In this document: positions 6,321 to 13,911 of the stretch, piece by piece | Layout: every line of letters begins with the position of its first letter | Numbering within the stretch: position 1 is the first letter of the stretch | From: a virus | Length of the DNA: 64,000 nucleotides | IMG/VR virus record: IMGVR_UViG_3300005471_000012 | Span: 1-64,000 of that record | Reading direction: 5' to 3' (one strand) | Notes under the pieces: generated by a model | The model's database searches: none | What the model saw: only the letters and a program-made list of their open reading frames with translations | What the model was told of the DNA's origin: nothing | Program-made: the position numbers and the translations under genes

Positions 6321-8668
6321 AACCGCCGCCGCCGGGCATGTACCGCCACCCGCGCGGCCCGGACGGCAAGCGGCTGACCCGCCAGCCGGAAGGCCCGCCA
6401 GCGGAAGGCCAGGAGCCGGAGGCAGGCCGCCGGCCGCGCCGCCGGAATGCGCTGTGGCTCGAAACAGGCCCCGGAGCCGGTGACGATGCCGCGGCGGGCA
6501 GTGAGGCGGCTGCCCGCCCGCCGGGGCCGGCCCGGGAAACCGGGACCACATGGGCCGAGCACGGCCGCGTGCTGGCCCCGTTCGCCGCCATCGCGGCCGG
6601 TGACGGGATTGCGGCCGCAGGCCAGTACCTAACCCACGGAGCCGCCGCCCTGTACCTGGCCGGCTCGGCGGTCGCCGGGGCATGGCTGGCCGTGCGTCGG
6701 CACAACAAGCGCCGCAAGTCCGCTGCGGCGTACCGGAAGAAGTCGTACTGGCTGTGGGCAGCCTGGTCGGCATGGCTGGCGCTCGCCAGCCTGGTGACGT
6801 TCTCCGGCTGGCTTGGCCTGGTGCAATGGGCGTACCTTGCCGGCGGGCTGGTGCTGAGCACTACGCCGCTATGGCGGGAGCATCAGCGGCGGAAAGCCCG
6901 CCGCGAGGCGGCCCGGGCCGTCGCCGAGGCCGCCGCGAAACTCGCCGCCGAGGCCGCCGCGAAACCGCCGGCGCTGCCGCCTGCACCAGACCCGCGGCTG
7001 ACCTTGTTCAGGGACAAGTTCTGCCACGGAGACCTGGCGGGCGCTGAACTGGAGAACTTCGCCGGCCTCGACGGCGGCTTCCGCCTCGACGTGCACCTCG
7101 ACGGCCGGTCACGCAAAGGCACCCGCCAGTTCGCCGACGACACCAGCCTGCGCGTGGAGGTCGCCAAGCTGTACGACGTGTCCTACGACCAGGCGCACAT
7201 CGAGTACGTCCCCGGCTACAGCTCGGAGCGGCGGTTCCGGGTGACGGTGATGACCCGCCGCGAGGTGCTCCGCAAGGCGGTCCGCTGGGACGGGAAGTCG
7301 ACCTTCCAGCCGTACACCGGGTCGGTGATCCTCGGCCATTACATGGACACCCGCCCGTACCGCTGGCAGCTGTGGGCCCCCCGTTCGGGCGCCCTCGGCG
7401 GCGCGATAGCCGGCATGCCCGGCCGGGGCAAGACCGGCGTGGCGCACCGGCTGGCCGGCGAGGCCGGCCTGGCGAAGATGTGCCGCGCCTGCGGCCCGGC
7501 GCGAACCTGCCAGGCCTGTGACATGGCGCGCATCGCCGCGATCTGGATGGCGGACCCGCAGATGCACGGGTTCGCGCCCTGGTACGGCAAGGCCGACGTC
7601 ATGGCGTGGGGCCCCGCCGCCACCGTGGAACTGCTGCGCTGGATCAAGGAGGCCAGCAAGTCGCGGTCCGCGGCGAACAGCGAGCACGTGTGGACCGATC
7701 ATCGTGGCCGCACTCACGAGCGCGGCAAGGGGTTCTTCGACCCGTGGCCCGGTCTCCCGCTCATCGTCGCGATCTTCGACGAGTGGGCGAAGCTGGTCGC
7801 CGATCCGGTGCACGGCCCCGAAGCGGTGGCGCTCATGGAGGAACTGCCGCTGCAGGTCCGCAAGGCCGGCCTGTGCCTGGTCCCCGTCTTCCACGCCGCC
7901 GACGTGGACGAGATCGGCGGCCGGATCATCCGCGACGCGCTGGCGAGCTGGAACGCGGTGGCCCTGCATACCGACAAGCTGTCCACCAACATGCTCAACC
8001 TGATCGGCGATCCGACCGAGCTCCCGCAGGACCTGTGGGGTGTCGCCTACGCCAAGTCAGGCCTCGAGGATCGTTCCGGCGTGCAGATGCGGACGGATGA
8101 GTTTCCCGAGATCGCCGAGCCCGGCGACGGCGAAGCCGACGTGCATGACATCGCGGCGATCATCGCTGCGGACCCGGTCGAATACGACGACGCGGTGCTG
8201 CGGGTCCTGCGCCACGAACTATTCGGCTGGACCGGCCCCGGCCATGTGATCACCGATGACAACATCGTGCCGCCCGGCGGGCTAGCGCAGCCGGCGCAGG
8301 GCGGCGGCACGGCCACGCTGATCCGGCCCGCCGCCGGGCCAGAGTCCTCGCCGCTGGCTGACTTGGCGCGGGGCATCAGGGAAGGCCTGATCCAGCCGAA
8401 CCCGGACGACCCGGATGGCGCGGCGATGCTGCTGCAGGCGCTCGAGCTGGAAGAAGCCCGGCAGGGCGCCGCGGCGTCCCTGGACACGGCCGGGCGGATA
8501 CGGCGGGCCGTCGCCGCGGCCCCCGGCCGGGACCTGTACGGCGTCATGAAAGACACCGGGCTGGACGCGTTCACCGCGATGCGCGAACTCGGCCTGCTCG
8601 TCGAATGCGGGCAGGTCACGCTCGACGCCGCCGGGACATACCGGGCGGCAGCAGGAAAGGACACCTGA
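6317..8668 (+). CDS. FtsK/SpoIIIE-type DNA translocase (TraB-like)
   Basis: ATG 6317 overlaps the upstream stop; longer in-frame readings are rejected. Order: Pro/Arg-rich N-terminus, hydrophobic helices around residues 80-185 (IAAAGQYLTHGAAALYLAG, WLWAAWSAWLALASLVTF, LVQWAYLAGGLVL), a linker, then the motor. The motor shows Walker A (GMPGRGKTG, about residue 366) and Walker B (VAIFDEWAKL, about residue 486). A Cys cluster (CRACGPARTCQAC) just after Walker A may bind zinc, which is unusual. The C-terminus is helical and could be a winged-helix region. The family pumps double-stranded DNA; in actinobacterial conjugative elements a single such protein moves DNA between mycelial cells. Whether it serves transfer or an intracellular step here is inference. 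Confidence 0.88.
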   Translation: MKPPPPGMYRHPRGPDGKRLTRQPEGPPAEGQEPEAGRRPRRRNALWLETGPGAGDDAAAGSEAAARPPGPARETGTTWAEHGRVLAPFAAIAAGDGIAAAGQYLTHGAAALYLAGSAVAGAWLAVRRHNKRRKSAAAYRKKSYWLWAAWSAWLALASLVTFSGWLGLVQWAYLAGGLVLSTTPLWREHQRRKARREAARAVAEAAAKLAAEAAAKPPALPPAPDPRLTLFRDKFCHGDLAGAELENFAGLDGGFRLDVHLDGRSRKGTRQFADDTSLRVEVAKLYDVSYDQAHIEYVPGYSSERRFRVTVMTRREVLRKAVRWDGKSTFQPYTGSVILGHYMDTRPYRWQLWAPRSGALGGAIAGMPGRGKTGVAHRLAGEAGLAKMCRACGPARTCQACDMARIAAIWMADPQMHGFAPWYGKADVMAWGPAATVELLRWIKEASKSRSAANSEHVWTDHRGRTHERGKGFFDPWPGLPLIVAIFDEWAKLVADPVHGPEAVALMEELPLQVRKAGLCLVPVFHAADVDEIGGRIIRDALASWNAVALHTDKLSTNMLNLIGDPTELPQDLWGVAYAKSGLEDRSGVQMRTDEFPEIAEPGDGEADVHDIAAIIAADPVEYDDAVLRVLRHELFGWTGPGHVITDDNIVPPGGLAQPAQGGGTATLIRPAAGPESSPLADLARGIREGLIQPNPDDPDGAAMLLQALELEEARQGAAASLDTAGRIRRAVAAAPGRDLYGVMKDTGLDAFTAMRELGLLVECGQVTLDAAGTYRAAAGKDT

Positions 8669-9030
8669 TGAGGTCAGCTTTGGACGCCGGGCTGCCGGGC
8701 ACCGACTGGAGATTCCCGCCGCCCAACCGGGAGTATGCCGACCGGATCCTGGCCCTGTACGTCGCCCGGCAGATGCTCCCCGCGCCGTCGATGCGGTTCC
8801 TGTCGTGGGGCGTGCCGGGCGACGTCAGGAAATACGCCGGGAAACTGTACGACTGGCTGCAGAAAAACCCGTTCGACGACACCGACGGGTACACCCGCCG
8901 CGCGCAGCTCGCCCTCGCCGCCGACATGGTGCCGTCACGGACGAACGCGGACCGGCTGCTGGCGATGGCGAAAGCCAACTACGACTACGTGATGGAACCC
9001 GTCCGCGCCGCCGAGCGAGCCGCCAGCTGA
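8668..9030 (+). CDS. hypothetical protein, 120 aa
   Basis: Starts at ATG 8668, sharing a base with the stop of the FtsK-like gene. Soluble and helical, with conserved-looking segments PPNREYADRILALYVARQM and RKYAGKLYDWLQKNPFDDTDGY. No family recognised. The direct coupling suggests a partner of the translocase. Confidence 0.7.
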   Translation: MRSALDAGLPGTDWRFPPPNREYADRILALYVARQMLPAPSMRFLSWGVPGDVRKYAGKLYDWLQKNPFDDTDGYTRRAQLALAADMVPSRTNADRLLAMAKANYDYVMEPVRAAERAAS

Positions 9031-9115
9031 AGACGCCGTGCCCCGCTGCACCGCCAGGCCGGCGGCGGGGCACGGACCCAAAGCCAGCAGGCCCGGCGGG
9101 AGAAAGAAGGAAGCC

Positions 9116-9475
9116 ATGGATGCCAGGCCCGCGCCGTGCAAGTTCGATGACATCTGCCGCGCCTGCGGCAACCCCGGCACGAAAGACAACCCGGTGGTGC
9201 TCCGCGCCGACGGCGGCGGCGATGAGCCGGTGCCGATCCACCGGAGCCACCCGGCCGGCCGGTCACCGTTCCCCCGGAACTGGCAGGACTTCATGGACGG
9301 CAAGATCGGGCTGCACCAGCTGGAATGCGTGCTGTGCGGCCGGGCGCCCTGTGCTTGCCGGGTCTGCGAAACGCATCAGATGACCAGCTGCGGCTGCGCC
9401 GGAACTGGCCCTCCGCTTCCGCTGACCGCGATCCTCGATGCTGCGGCGAGGGTCCGCGGCAACCCCCGCGCCTAG
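9116..9475 (+). CDS. Cys-rich zinc-binding protein, 119 aa
   Basis: The ATG at 9116 follows an AGAAGGAA ribosome site; the longer frame from 9038 is less likely. Cys pairs are numerous: DICRACGNPG, ECVLCGRAPCACRVC, and TSCGCAG near the end, with His residues between. At least two zinc sites are plausible. Function unknown. It is one of many small zinc-ribbon proteins in this window. Confidence 0.7.
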   Translation: MDARPAPCKFDDICRACGNPGTKDNPVVLRADGGGDEPVPIHRSHPAGRSPFPRNWQDFMDGKIGLHQLECVLCGRAPCACRVCETHQMTSCGCAGTGPPLPLTAILDAAARVRGNPRA

Positions 9476-9521
9476 CCGGCGCGCGCCAGCTAGCCCAGCT
9501 ACGACCGGAGGAACCACGGCA

Positions 9522-9881
9522 ATGCCAGTCACGTCGCTCACCGCAGAAGAAACGATTAGCCTGATCCTCGGCCTGGACGACATCGTCCTGGCCGGCGGCC
9601 GGGCGGTCGCCGTGCACCGCCCCGGCGACGTCAAGGTTAACTGGGAAAGCATGCGGCGCTCCCTCGTGCCCCCGGCGGTCAGCGACCGGCTGCTGCAGGC
9701 ACGCGCGGTCATCTGTGCCGGCCTGTCCCGCGACGGCAACTTGCACCGGGCCCCGCAGCTGGTCATCACCGACTGCGGTGGCTACGCCATCGAACTGCAC
9801 GGCGGGACGCTCGGCGTCGTGCAGCCCGCCAAGAGCCCGGGCTCGCCGGCGGTCAGCCGCGCCGGCCGGGGCAGAGCATGA
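9522..9881 (+). CDS. hypothetical protein, 119 aa
   Basis: Good ribosome site (GGAGG) 10 bases before ATG 9522. The sequence alternates helix and strand (TAEETISLILGLDDIVLAGG; QLVITDCGGYAIELHGG). The tail is Ser/Arg-rich. No family recognised. Its stop overlaps the next ATG (ATGA). Confidence 0.7.
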   Translation: MPVTSLTAEETISLILGLDDIVLAGGRAVAVHRPGDVKVNWESMRRSLVPPAVSDRLLQARAVICAGLSRDGNLHRAPQLVITDCGGYAIELHGGTLGVVQPAKSPGSPAVSRAGRGRA

Positions 9882-10051
9882 GCGGCTACAGCCCGCACGC
9901 CCACGTCCAGCTGCTCTACGGCGGCCGGGTCAGGGAGCAGGCGTGGAAGTGCCCCGTCAAGCGCTGCGGGGAGACCTACTACGGCACGCGGCCCCCGGCC
10001 TGCCCGTTCCATCGCGGCACGCTGATGGTCCCGAAGCGGGGGCGGCGATGA
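9878..10051 (+). CDS. small zinc-finger protein, 57 aa
   Basis: ATGA-coupled to the previous gene. It contains CPVKRCGETYYGTRPPACPFH, a single C4/C3H-type zinc knuckle, and a basic tail. Too short for confident family assignment, but the metal site and the coupling support expression. Confidence 0.65.
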   Translation: MSGYSPHAHVQLLYGGRVREQAWKCPVKRCGETYYGTRPPACPFHRGTLMVPKRGRR

Positions 10052-10091
10052 AGCCCGCCCGAACCGCCGGGCAAAGAAGAAAGGCAATCTG

Positions 10092-10526
10092 ATGCGACTG
10101 TTCACGCGCAAACAGGAGCCGGCAGGCTGGTACCCCGCCAAGCCGACGTGCCACGCCGGCAAGCCCCCGGCGGTCTTGTATTTCCACCCGGGCATGCCCG
10201 CCGCCGTGATCTACGTGACCGTTGCCCCGGTCACCGACGACGCAGGGCAGCCCCGCGTGCAGGTCACGGCCGACTGGCAGATCCGCCGGCCGCCACGCTA
10301 CATTGCCGCCCGCCCGGAGTGGCGTCTCACTCACAGCGAACTGCTGTCACCACCCATTTACGAGTCGCCGGAGGAAGCCGCTCGCGTCGCTGCCGTGATC
10401 GTGAAGCGGCTTCTCCGGGGAGCGCCTCCCTCCGGCATCATGATCGAACTTGACAGGCGCTTCGTCACCCTGATCTGCAACTGGGATGGCCGGCCGTTCG
10501 AGATGGATGCGGAGGCCGGCCAGTGA
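10092..10526 (+). CDS. hypothetical protein, 144 aa
   Basis: Starts after an AAGAAGAAAGG ribosome site. A beta-rich core (AVIYVTVAPVTDDAGQPRV, then a basic WQIRRPPRYI) precedes a helical segment (ESPEEAARVAAVIVKRLLRG) and the end FVTLICNWDGRPFEMD. No recognised family. It stops just before the short zinc-finger frame. Confidence 0.65.
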   Translation: MRLFTRKQEPAGWYPAKPTCHAGKPPAVLYFHPGMPAAVIYVTVAPVTDDAGQPRVQVTADWQIRRPPRYIAARPEWRLTHSELLSPPIYESPEEAARVAAVIVKRLLRGAPPSGIMIELDRRFVTLICNWDGRPFEMDAEAGQ

Positions 10527-10574
10527 GGCCGCCGCTGTCGGCAACAGGGTCGCAGCGCCGCCGTACCCCCCATC

Positions 10575-10751
10575 GTGCTGCACGACTGCGGCAGGGAAGT
10601 GCGGCTGAAGGCCGACGGCTGGGGTTACTGCACCGTCTGCCGTTGCGAGTTCGACGGGGCGGGTTGCTACGAGGTGCCCCGGCCGAAGGGTGCGGCCAGG
10701 CGGAGTGGGCGTGGGTGGCACCCCAGTGCCCGCTGCACCGCAGGCGGATGA
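10575..10751 (+). CDS. small zinc-finger protein (possibly frameshifted at 5' end), 58 aa
   Basis: The frame reads VLHDCGREVRLKADGWGYC and continues TVCRCEFDGAGCYEV, a clear CxxC-type zinc knuckle. The only start in frame is GTG 10575, with no visible ribosome site. A good GTG (10523, overlapping the previous stop) lies in another frame, separated by a run of six C (10566-10571). One indel there would join the two into a protein of about 75 residues. The real start is therefore uncertain. Confidence 0.5.
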   Translation: MLHDCGREVRLKADGWGYCTVCRCEFDGAGCYEVPRPKGAARRSGRGWHPSARCTAGG

Positions 10752-10801
10752 AGCTAGCCGGGCAAGGCCAGGGGTAGCCAGGCCTTCCGCCTCCCCGTGC
10801 T

Positions 10802-10838
10802 CGAAGCCGCCGCATCGCCTCCCGCGGCGGCGGCTTCG
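10802..10838 (+). terminator. 12-bp stem-loop terminator-like hairpin
   Basis: CGAAGCCGCCGC pairs perfectly with GCGGCGGCTTCG across a 13-base loop. It follows the last gene of the first rightward operon. There is no U-tract, which is common for GC-rich actinobacterial terminators. Confidence 0.6.
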
Positions 10839-10859
10839 TCATGCATACTGGTCCCGCTG

Positions 10860-10873
10860 GTTTCACGTGAAAC
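10860..10873. promoter_or_regulatory. parS-type ParB binding site
   Basis: GTTTCACGTGAAAC is a perfect 14-bp palindrome identical to the Streptomyces chromosomal parS core, which is recognised by ParB for origin segregation. It lies between a hairpin and the gene starting at 10919, in non-coding DNA. I saw no second copy and no parA/parB pair in the window, so host ParB is the likely reader. Confidence 0.8.
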
Positions 10874-10918
10874 AACGTGGCGGTACGTGGTAGCACATGA
10901 CCTGGGGGAGCACGGCCG

Positions 10919-11851
10919 ATGAAGCGCTATCAGCGATACTGGGTTCACTCCGACCCGGAAGCCCCGCCCGCCGGCGACACGAAACGCCGCTGCGCCCGAG
11001 GTGAGCGGTGCCTCGACGCGATACCAGGCGAGGCCGAGGGCACTCTCGCCGCCGGGTACGCCGAGCCGGGGCTGCCGTTCTGCCGCCGGGACGCCTCCGC
11101 GGTCGGCCGGGCGCTGGCCGGCGTCCCCGAACGGTACGTTCACCTGCGCACCGTCATCGGCGTCAAAGGCCAGTCCGGCGGCGACAAGGTCACCATGTCC
11201 CGGTCCGCCCCGCTGCCGGTCCGCCTTGACGTGGACGCCCTGATCCGCGACATGATCCTCATCTTGTGCTCCTGGGATGAGCGGATCGCCGACCTGGCGC
11301 AACTCACCCGGCCGTCCGCGCAGCTGTCCCGCTGCCGCCGCGACGAGACGGTCATCCCGGCCGCGGTGGCCGCGCTCGCCCCGCGAATGGACATGCTGTT
11401 GAAACTCCAGCCGGCGGCCATGTGGCGGGTGCTGCCGATCCGGTTCCGCCGCGGCCAGCCACCGGAAATCCCCGGCCTGGCCGGGCACGCGAACCCGGCC
11501 GGATATGCCCACCCGCACGCCGGCTACGCCGAGGTGAACATCGACCTGGACGGAGCGGCCGCCGGCCTGGAGCTCCTGCAACTGGAACGCCGCTGCAGGC
11601 GCACGCTCGGGCTCACCCTCCCGCCGCCCGTGACCCTGGACGGGATACCGTGCCGCCGTTGCGAGCACCTGGCGCTGGAGGCAGCCCCCGAGCCGCAGTA
11701 CAAGTCGGCGTGCGCCGACTGCGGCGACCTGCTCACCCCGGAGGAGTACCGGACGTGGACGCGCACGTACGAGGCGTGGGCCAGGGCTCAGGTCCTCGCC
11801 GGCGAACTGGAGCCGAGCGACCCGGCCGGATTCAGCAAGCTCGCCGCGTAG
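10919..11851 (+). CDS. hypothetical phage protein with C-terminal zinc ribbon, 310 aa
   Basis: Begins at ATG 10919 near GGGGGAG. A Cys-containing N-terminus (KRRCARGERCLDA ... LPFCRRD) is followed by an alpha-helical core (LPVRLDVDALIRDMILILC and WDERIADLAQ). The C-terminal zinc ribbon is GIPCRRCEHLALE ... SACADCGDLLTPEEY. Similar proteins occur in actinobacterial prophages and phages, but I know of no assigned function. It may bind nucleic acid through the ribbon. Confidence 0.75.
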   Translation: MKRYQRYWVHSDPEAPPAGDTKRRCARGERCLDAIPGEAEGTLAAGYAEPGLPFCRRDASAVGRALAGVPERYVHLRTVIGVKGQSGGDKVTMSRSAPLPVRLDVDALIRDMILILCSWDERIADLAQLTRPSAQLSRCRRDETVIPAAVAALAPRMDMLLKLQPAAMWRVLPIRFRRGQPPEIPGLAGHANPAGYAHPHAGYAEVNIDLDGAAAGLELLQLERRCRRTLGLTLPPPVTLDGIPCRRCEHLALEAAPEPQYKSACADCGDLLTPEEYRTWTRTYEAWARAQVLAGELEPSDPAGFSKLAA

Positions 11852-11980
11852 TCGGCTGGTGACTTGCGGTGGCCGATCACCGACGCGTAAACTCTTGAAC
11901 GGCCTTAAGATCACTGTGCCCTGGGACCGCCGCCGTGGCGCGGACCAGGGCATTCTGCATGCCCGGGGGGTGCGCGCCAG

Positions 11981-12226
11981 ATGCGGATCACCCGCGCGGA
12001 CGGGCTTATCGACGCCGAGCAGGCCGCCGCGATGTGCCGCGTCCGGCAGAAGACCATCCACCAGTGGGTGGCCCGCGGGCACCTGGCGAAAGCGGGCATC
12101 GGCGAGCGCACGGGCCGCAACGGCAGAACCTACAAGGTGAGCCTGTTCGACCCGGCCGCGGTACGTGCGGCCGAGCTGAAACTCCGCGGCCCGGCCCGGC
12201 GGATCATCCTGACTCGCGCCGCCTGA
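11981..12226 (+). CDS. helix-turn-helix (MerR/excisionase-like) DNA-binding protein, 81 aa
   Basis: The sequence LIDAEQAAAMCRVRQKTIHQ continues into WVARGHLAKAGIG, a winged helix-turn-helix like that of small excisionases and MerR-type regulators. A TYKVSLFDPAAV strand and wing follow. Such proteins bind operators or recombination sites. No integrase is present in the window, so a regulatory role is more likely. ATG 11981 is the natural start. Confidence 0.8.
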   Translation: MRITRADGLIDAEQAAAMCRVRQKTIHQWVARGHLAKAGIGERTGRNGRTYKVSLFDPAAVRAAELKLRGPARRIILTRAA

Positions 12227-12408
12227 TCGTCAGGCAAGGGGTATCTGACTTCCCGGCCGCGCGAGCCGTGTCAGGACGCGTATTTCCCGGAATTTCTTTT
12301 GGCCTCGCGCGCGCGCGCGAGTGGCGCCCGGCGCCTGCCCCGGGCGGAGGTGGCCGCAGGTTGCCTGCTCACCGTGCGCGCCCGGTCACCCGCGCCGTCG
12401 TCTCCCAT

Positions 12409-12612
12409 GTGATCGTCCGTGCCTGCCAGGGCTGCGGCCACCCCCGCGAGGCCGGCGCGCCGTGCGCTGGCTGCGGCCTGGCCGACCCGCCCGTAATGCA
12501 CGAGCTCGGCGTGCAGGCGGCCACCTACCGGAACCCGGTCAAGCGGCTGTGGTGGCACCTGATCGGCCAGCGCGCCGCCGCGCGCCGGGCACGCCGGGCC
12601 GCTCAGAGCTAA
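12409..12612 (+). CDS. small zinc-ribbon protein, 67 aa
   Basis: ACQGCGHPREAGAPCAGCG is a CxxC...CxxC zinc ribbon, followed by an amphipathic basic C-terminus (NPVKRLWWHLIGQRAAARR). GTG 12409 is the best start, though the frame is open further upstream. It ends seven bases before the next gene. Confidence 0.55.
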   Translation: MIVRACQGCGHPREAGAPCAGCGLADPPVMHELGVQAATYRNPVKRLWWHLIGQRAAARRARRAAQS

Positions 12613-12619
12613 GGAGCAT

Positions 12620-13279
12620 GTGGCCAACACCGTAATCGTGGTGCGCAAAGGCGACGACATCGTGGCTGCGCGGATGATCGGCACCAGCCCGGCGCAGGCA
12701 GAGCCGAAGCAGCTCGGCTGGGGAACCGGCGGCGTCGGCACAGGCGCTCCGTACACCGCGGCCAAAACCGACGTGGCGGCCTTCCGGGAAGCCGCCGAGG
12801 CGAGGGTCACGGGCACGTCCAGCCAGGTGACCACCACCTACGCGAATGACACCTACCAGGTCGTCGCGACGATTACCTCAGCGGGCGTGCAGACGATCGC
12901 CGAAGTGTTCCTGTCCGACTCGTCGGCCAAGCCGTTCAGCACGACGGTGGCCGGCGGGTCCGGGGTCATCGGGTCGAGCTCGAGCACGAACCTGGTCACC
13001 GCCGCGGCCTATACCCCGGCGAACGGCACCTATATCCAGGTGGACACCGAGGTCATGCAGGTCACGGCCGGGACCGGGACGACGACGCTGACCGTGGCCC
13101 GCGGGCAGAACGGCTCCGCGGCCATTTCCACGATCTCCGCCGCCGACGTGGTGACCCTCGGGAACCCGCCAGGCGTCTCCACCGCAAATGCGACATTGTT
13201 CGTACACGCGACGTTTTCGGGCCTTCCGCTCAATTCGGGCGATAGTCTCCAGAGTACGGTGCAGGTCTCCTTCAACTAG
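12620..13279 (+). CDS. phage tail/virion-type protein, 219 aa
   Basis: The GTG start sits in an AAGGAGCATGTGGC context, related to the initiation motif of the head genes. Residues 120-190 (AAYTPANGTYIQVDTEVMQV, TLTVARGQNGSAA) match a beta-rich segment that recurs in actinophage virion proteins. The remainder is Ser/Thr/Gly-rich, as in surface or fibre proteins. It is followed by a strong hairpin. Confidence 0.7.
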   Translation: MANTVIVVRKGDDIVAARMIGTSPAQAEPKQLGWGTGGVGTGAPYTAAKTDVAAFREAAEARVTGTSSQVTTTYANDTYQVVATITSAGVQTIAEVFLSDSSAKPFSTTVAGGSGVIGSSSSTNLVTAAAYTPANGTYIQVDTEVMQVTAGTGTTTLTVARGQNGSAAISTISAADVVTLGNPPGVSTANATLFVHATFSGLPLNSGDSLQSTVQVSFN

Positions 13280-13293
13280 CCCGCATTCCCGCT

Positions 13294-13323
13294 AGCCCCC
13301 TGCCACGCCCCCGGCAGGGGGCT
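13294..13323 (+). terminator. 11-bp stem-loop terminator
   Basis: AGCCCCCTGCC pairs perfectly with GGCAGGGGGCT across 8 bases, followed by TTCGCG. It directly follows the gene ending at 13279. Confidence 0.75.
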
Positions 13324-13355
13324 TTCGCGCATCTGCCCCAGAAGGAGGAAAGCCC

Positions 13356-13889
13356 GTGCCTTACCAGAGCTGGCGGAGCGTGCTCAATGCGCCGGGTGTC
13401 GGCGCCGGCTCCGCGCTCGCGTCGTCCGCGACGCTGACCGACATTTCCCCGGCCCCTCAGCTGGTGTTCCCGGCTAACTACCTGTATGTCGGGCAGCGGC
13501 TGCGCCTCGTCGGCCACGGGATCTTCTCGACGACGGGCACCCCGACGCTGCTGATCGGCGGCTACTACGGCGGCGTCGCCGGGACGCTGCTCGCTGCGAT
13601 CACGGCCACGGCCACCGGCAACAACGCGGCGTCGTGGCCGTGGCGGATCGAATTGGACATCTACGTCCGGTCCACCGGATCCTCCGGCACCGTGTGGTGC
13701 AACGGGTGGGTGGACCTCGGCACCGCCCTGGCCACGGTGTCGCATGTGCCGGTCCCGAGCACGCAGACACAGCCGGTCACGGTCAACACGACCACCGCGA
13801 ACGCCCTGACCGTCGGCGCGCAGTGGGGCACGAGTTCCGCCTCGAACACGATCACCTGCGAAGACGCCTACGTCGAGGCGCTGAGCTAA
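13356..13889 (+). CDS. phage virion (minor tail/jelly-roll type) protein, 177 aa
   Basis: A strong AGAAGGAGG ribosome site precedes GTG 13356. The sequence is almost entirely beta-strand (YVGQRLRLVGHGIFSTTGTP; WPWRIELDIYVRSTGSSGTV; AYVEALS), as in jelly-roll virion surface proteins. This protein type is frequent next to tail fibre genes of actinophages. A structural role is inferred from composition and neighbours. Confidence 0.7.
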   Translation: MPYQSWRSVLNAPGVGAGSALASSATLTDISPAPQLVFPANYLYVGQRLRLVGHGIFSTTGTPTLLIGGYYGGVAGTLLAAITATATGNNAASWPWRIELDIYVRSTGSSGTVWCNGWVDLGTALATVSHVPVPSTQTQPVTVNTTTANALTVGAQWGTSSASNTITCEDAYVEALS

Positions 13890-13911
13890 CCCCCGCCCGG
13901 CAGGCGGCTAG

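Noticed and set aside
10048-10092. 14-codon ORF between 9878 and 10092 genes
   Set aside because: It overlaps a stop as ATGA but is too short and has no protein-like features; likely leader sequence.
10754-12082. 442-codon minus-strand frame
   Set aside because: Composition is Arg/Gly/Ala-rich shadow translation of the genes at 10919 and 11981, which have real motifs and ribosome sites; the frame also spans the parS site and terminator region.
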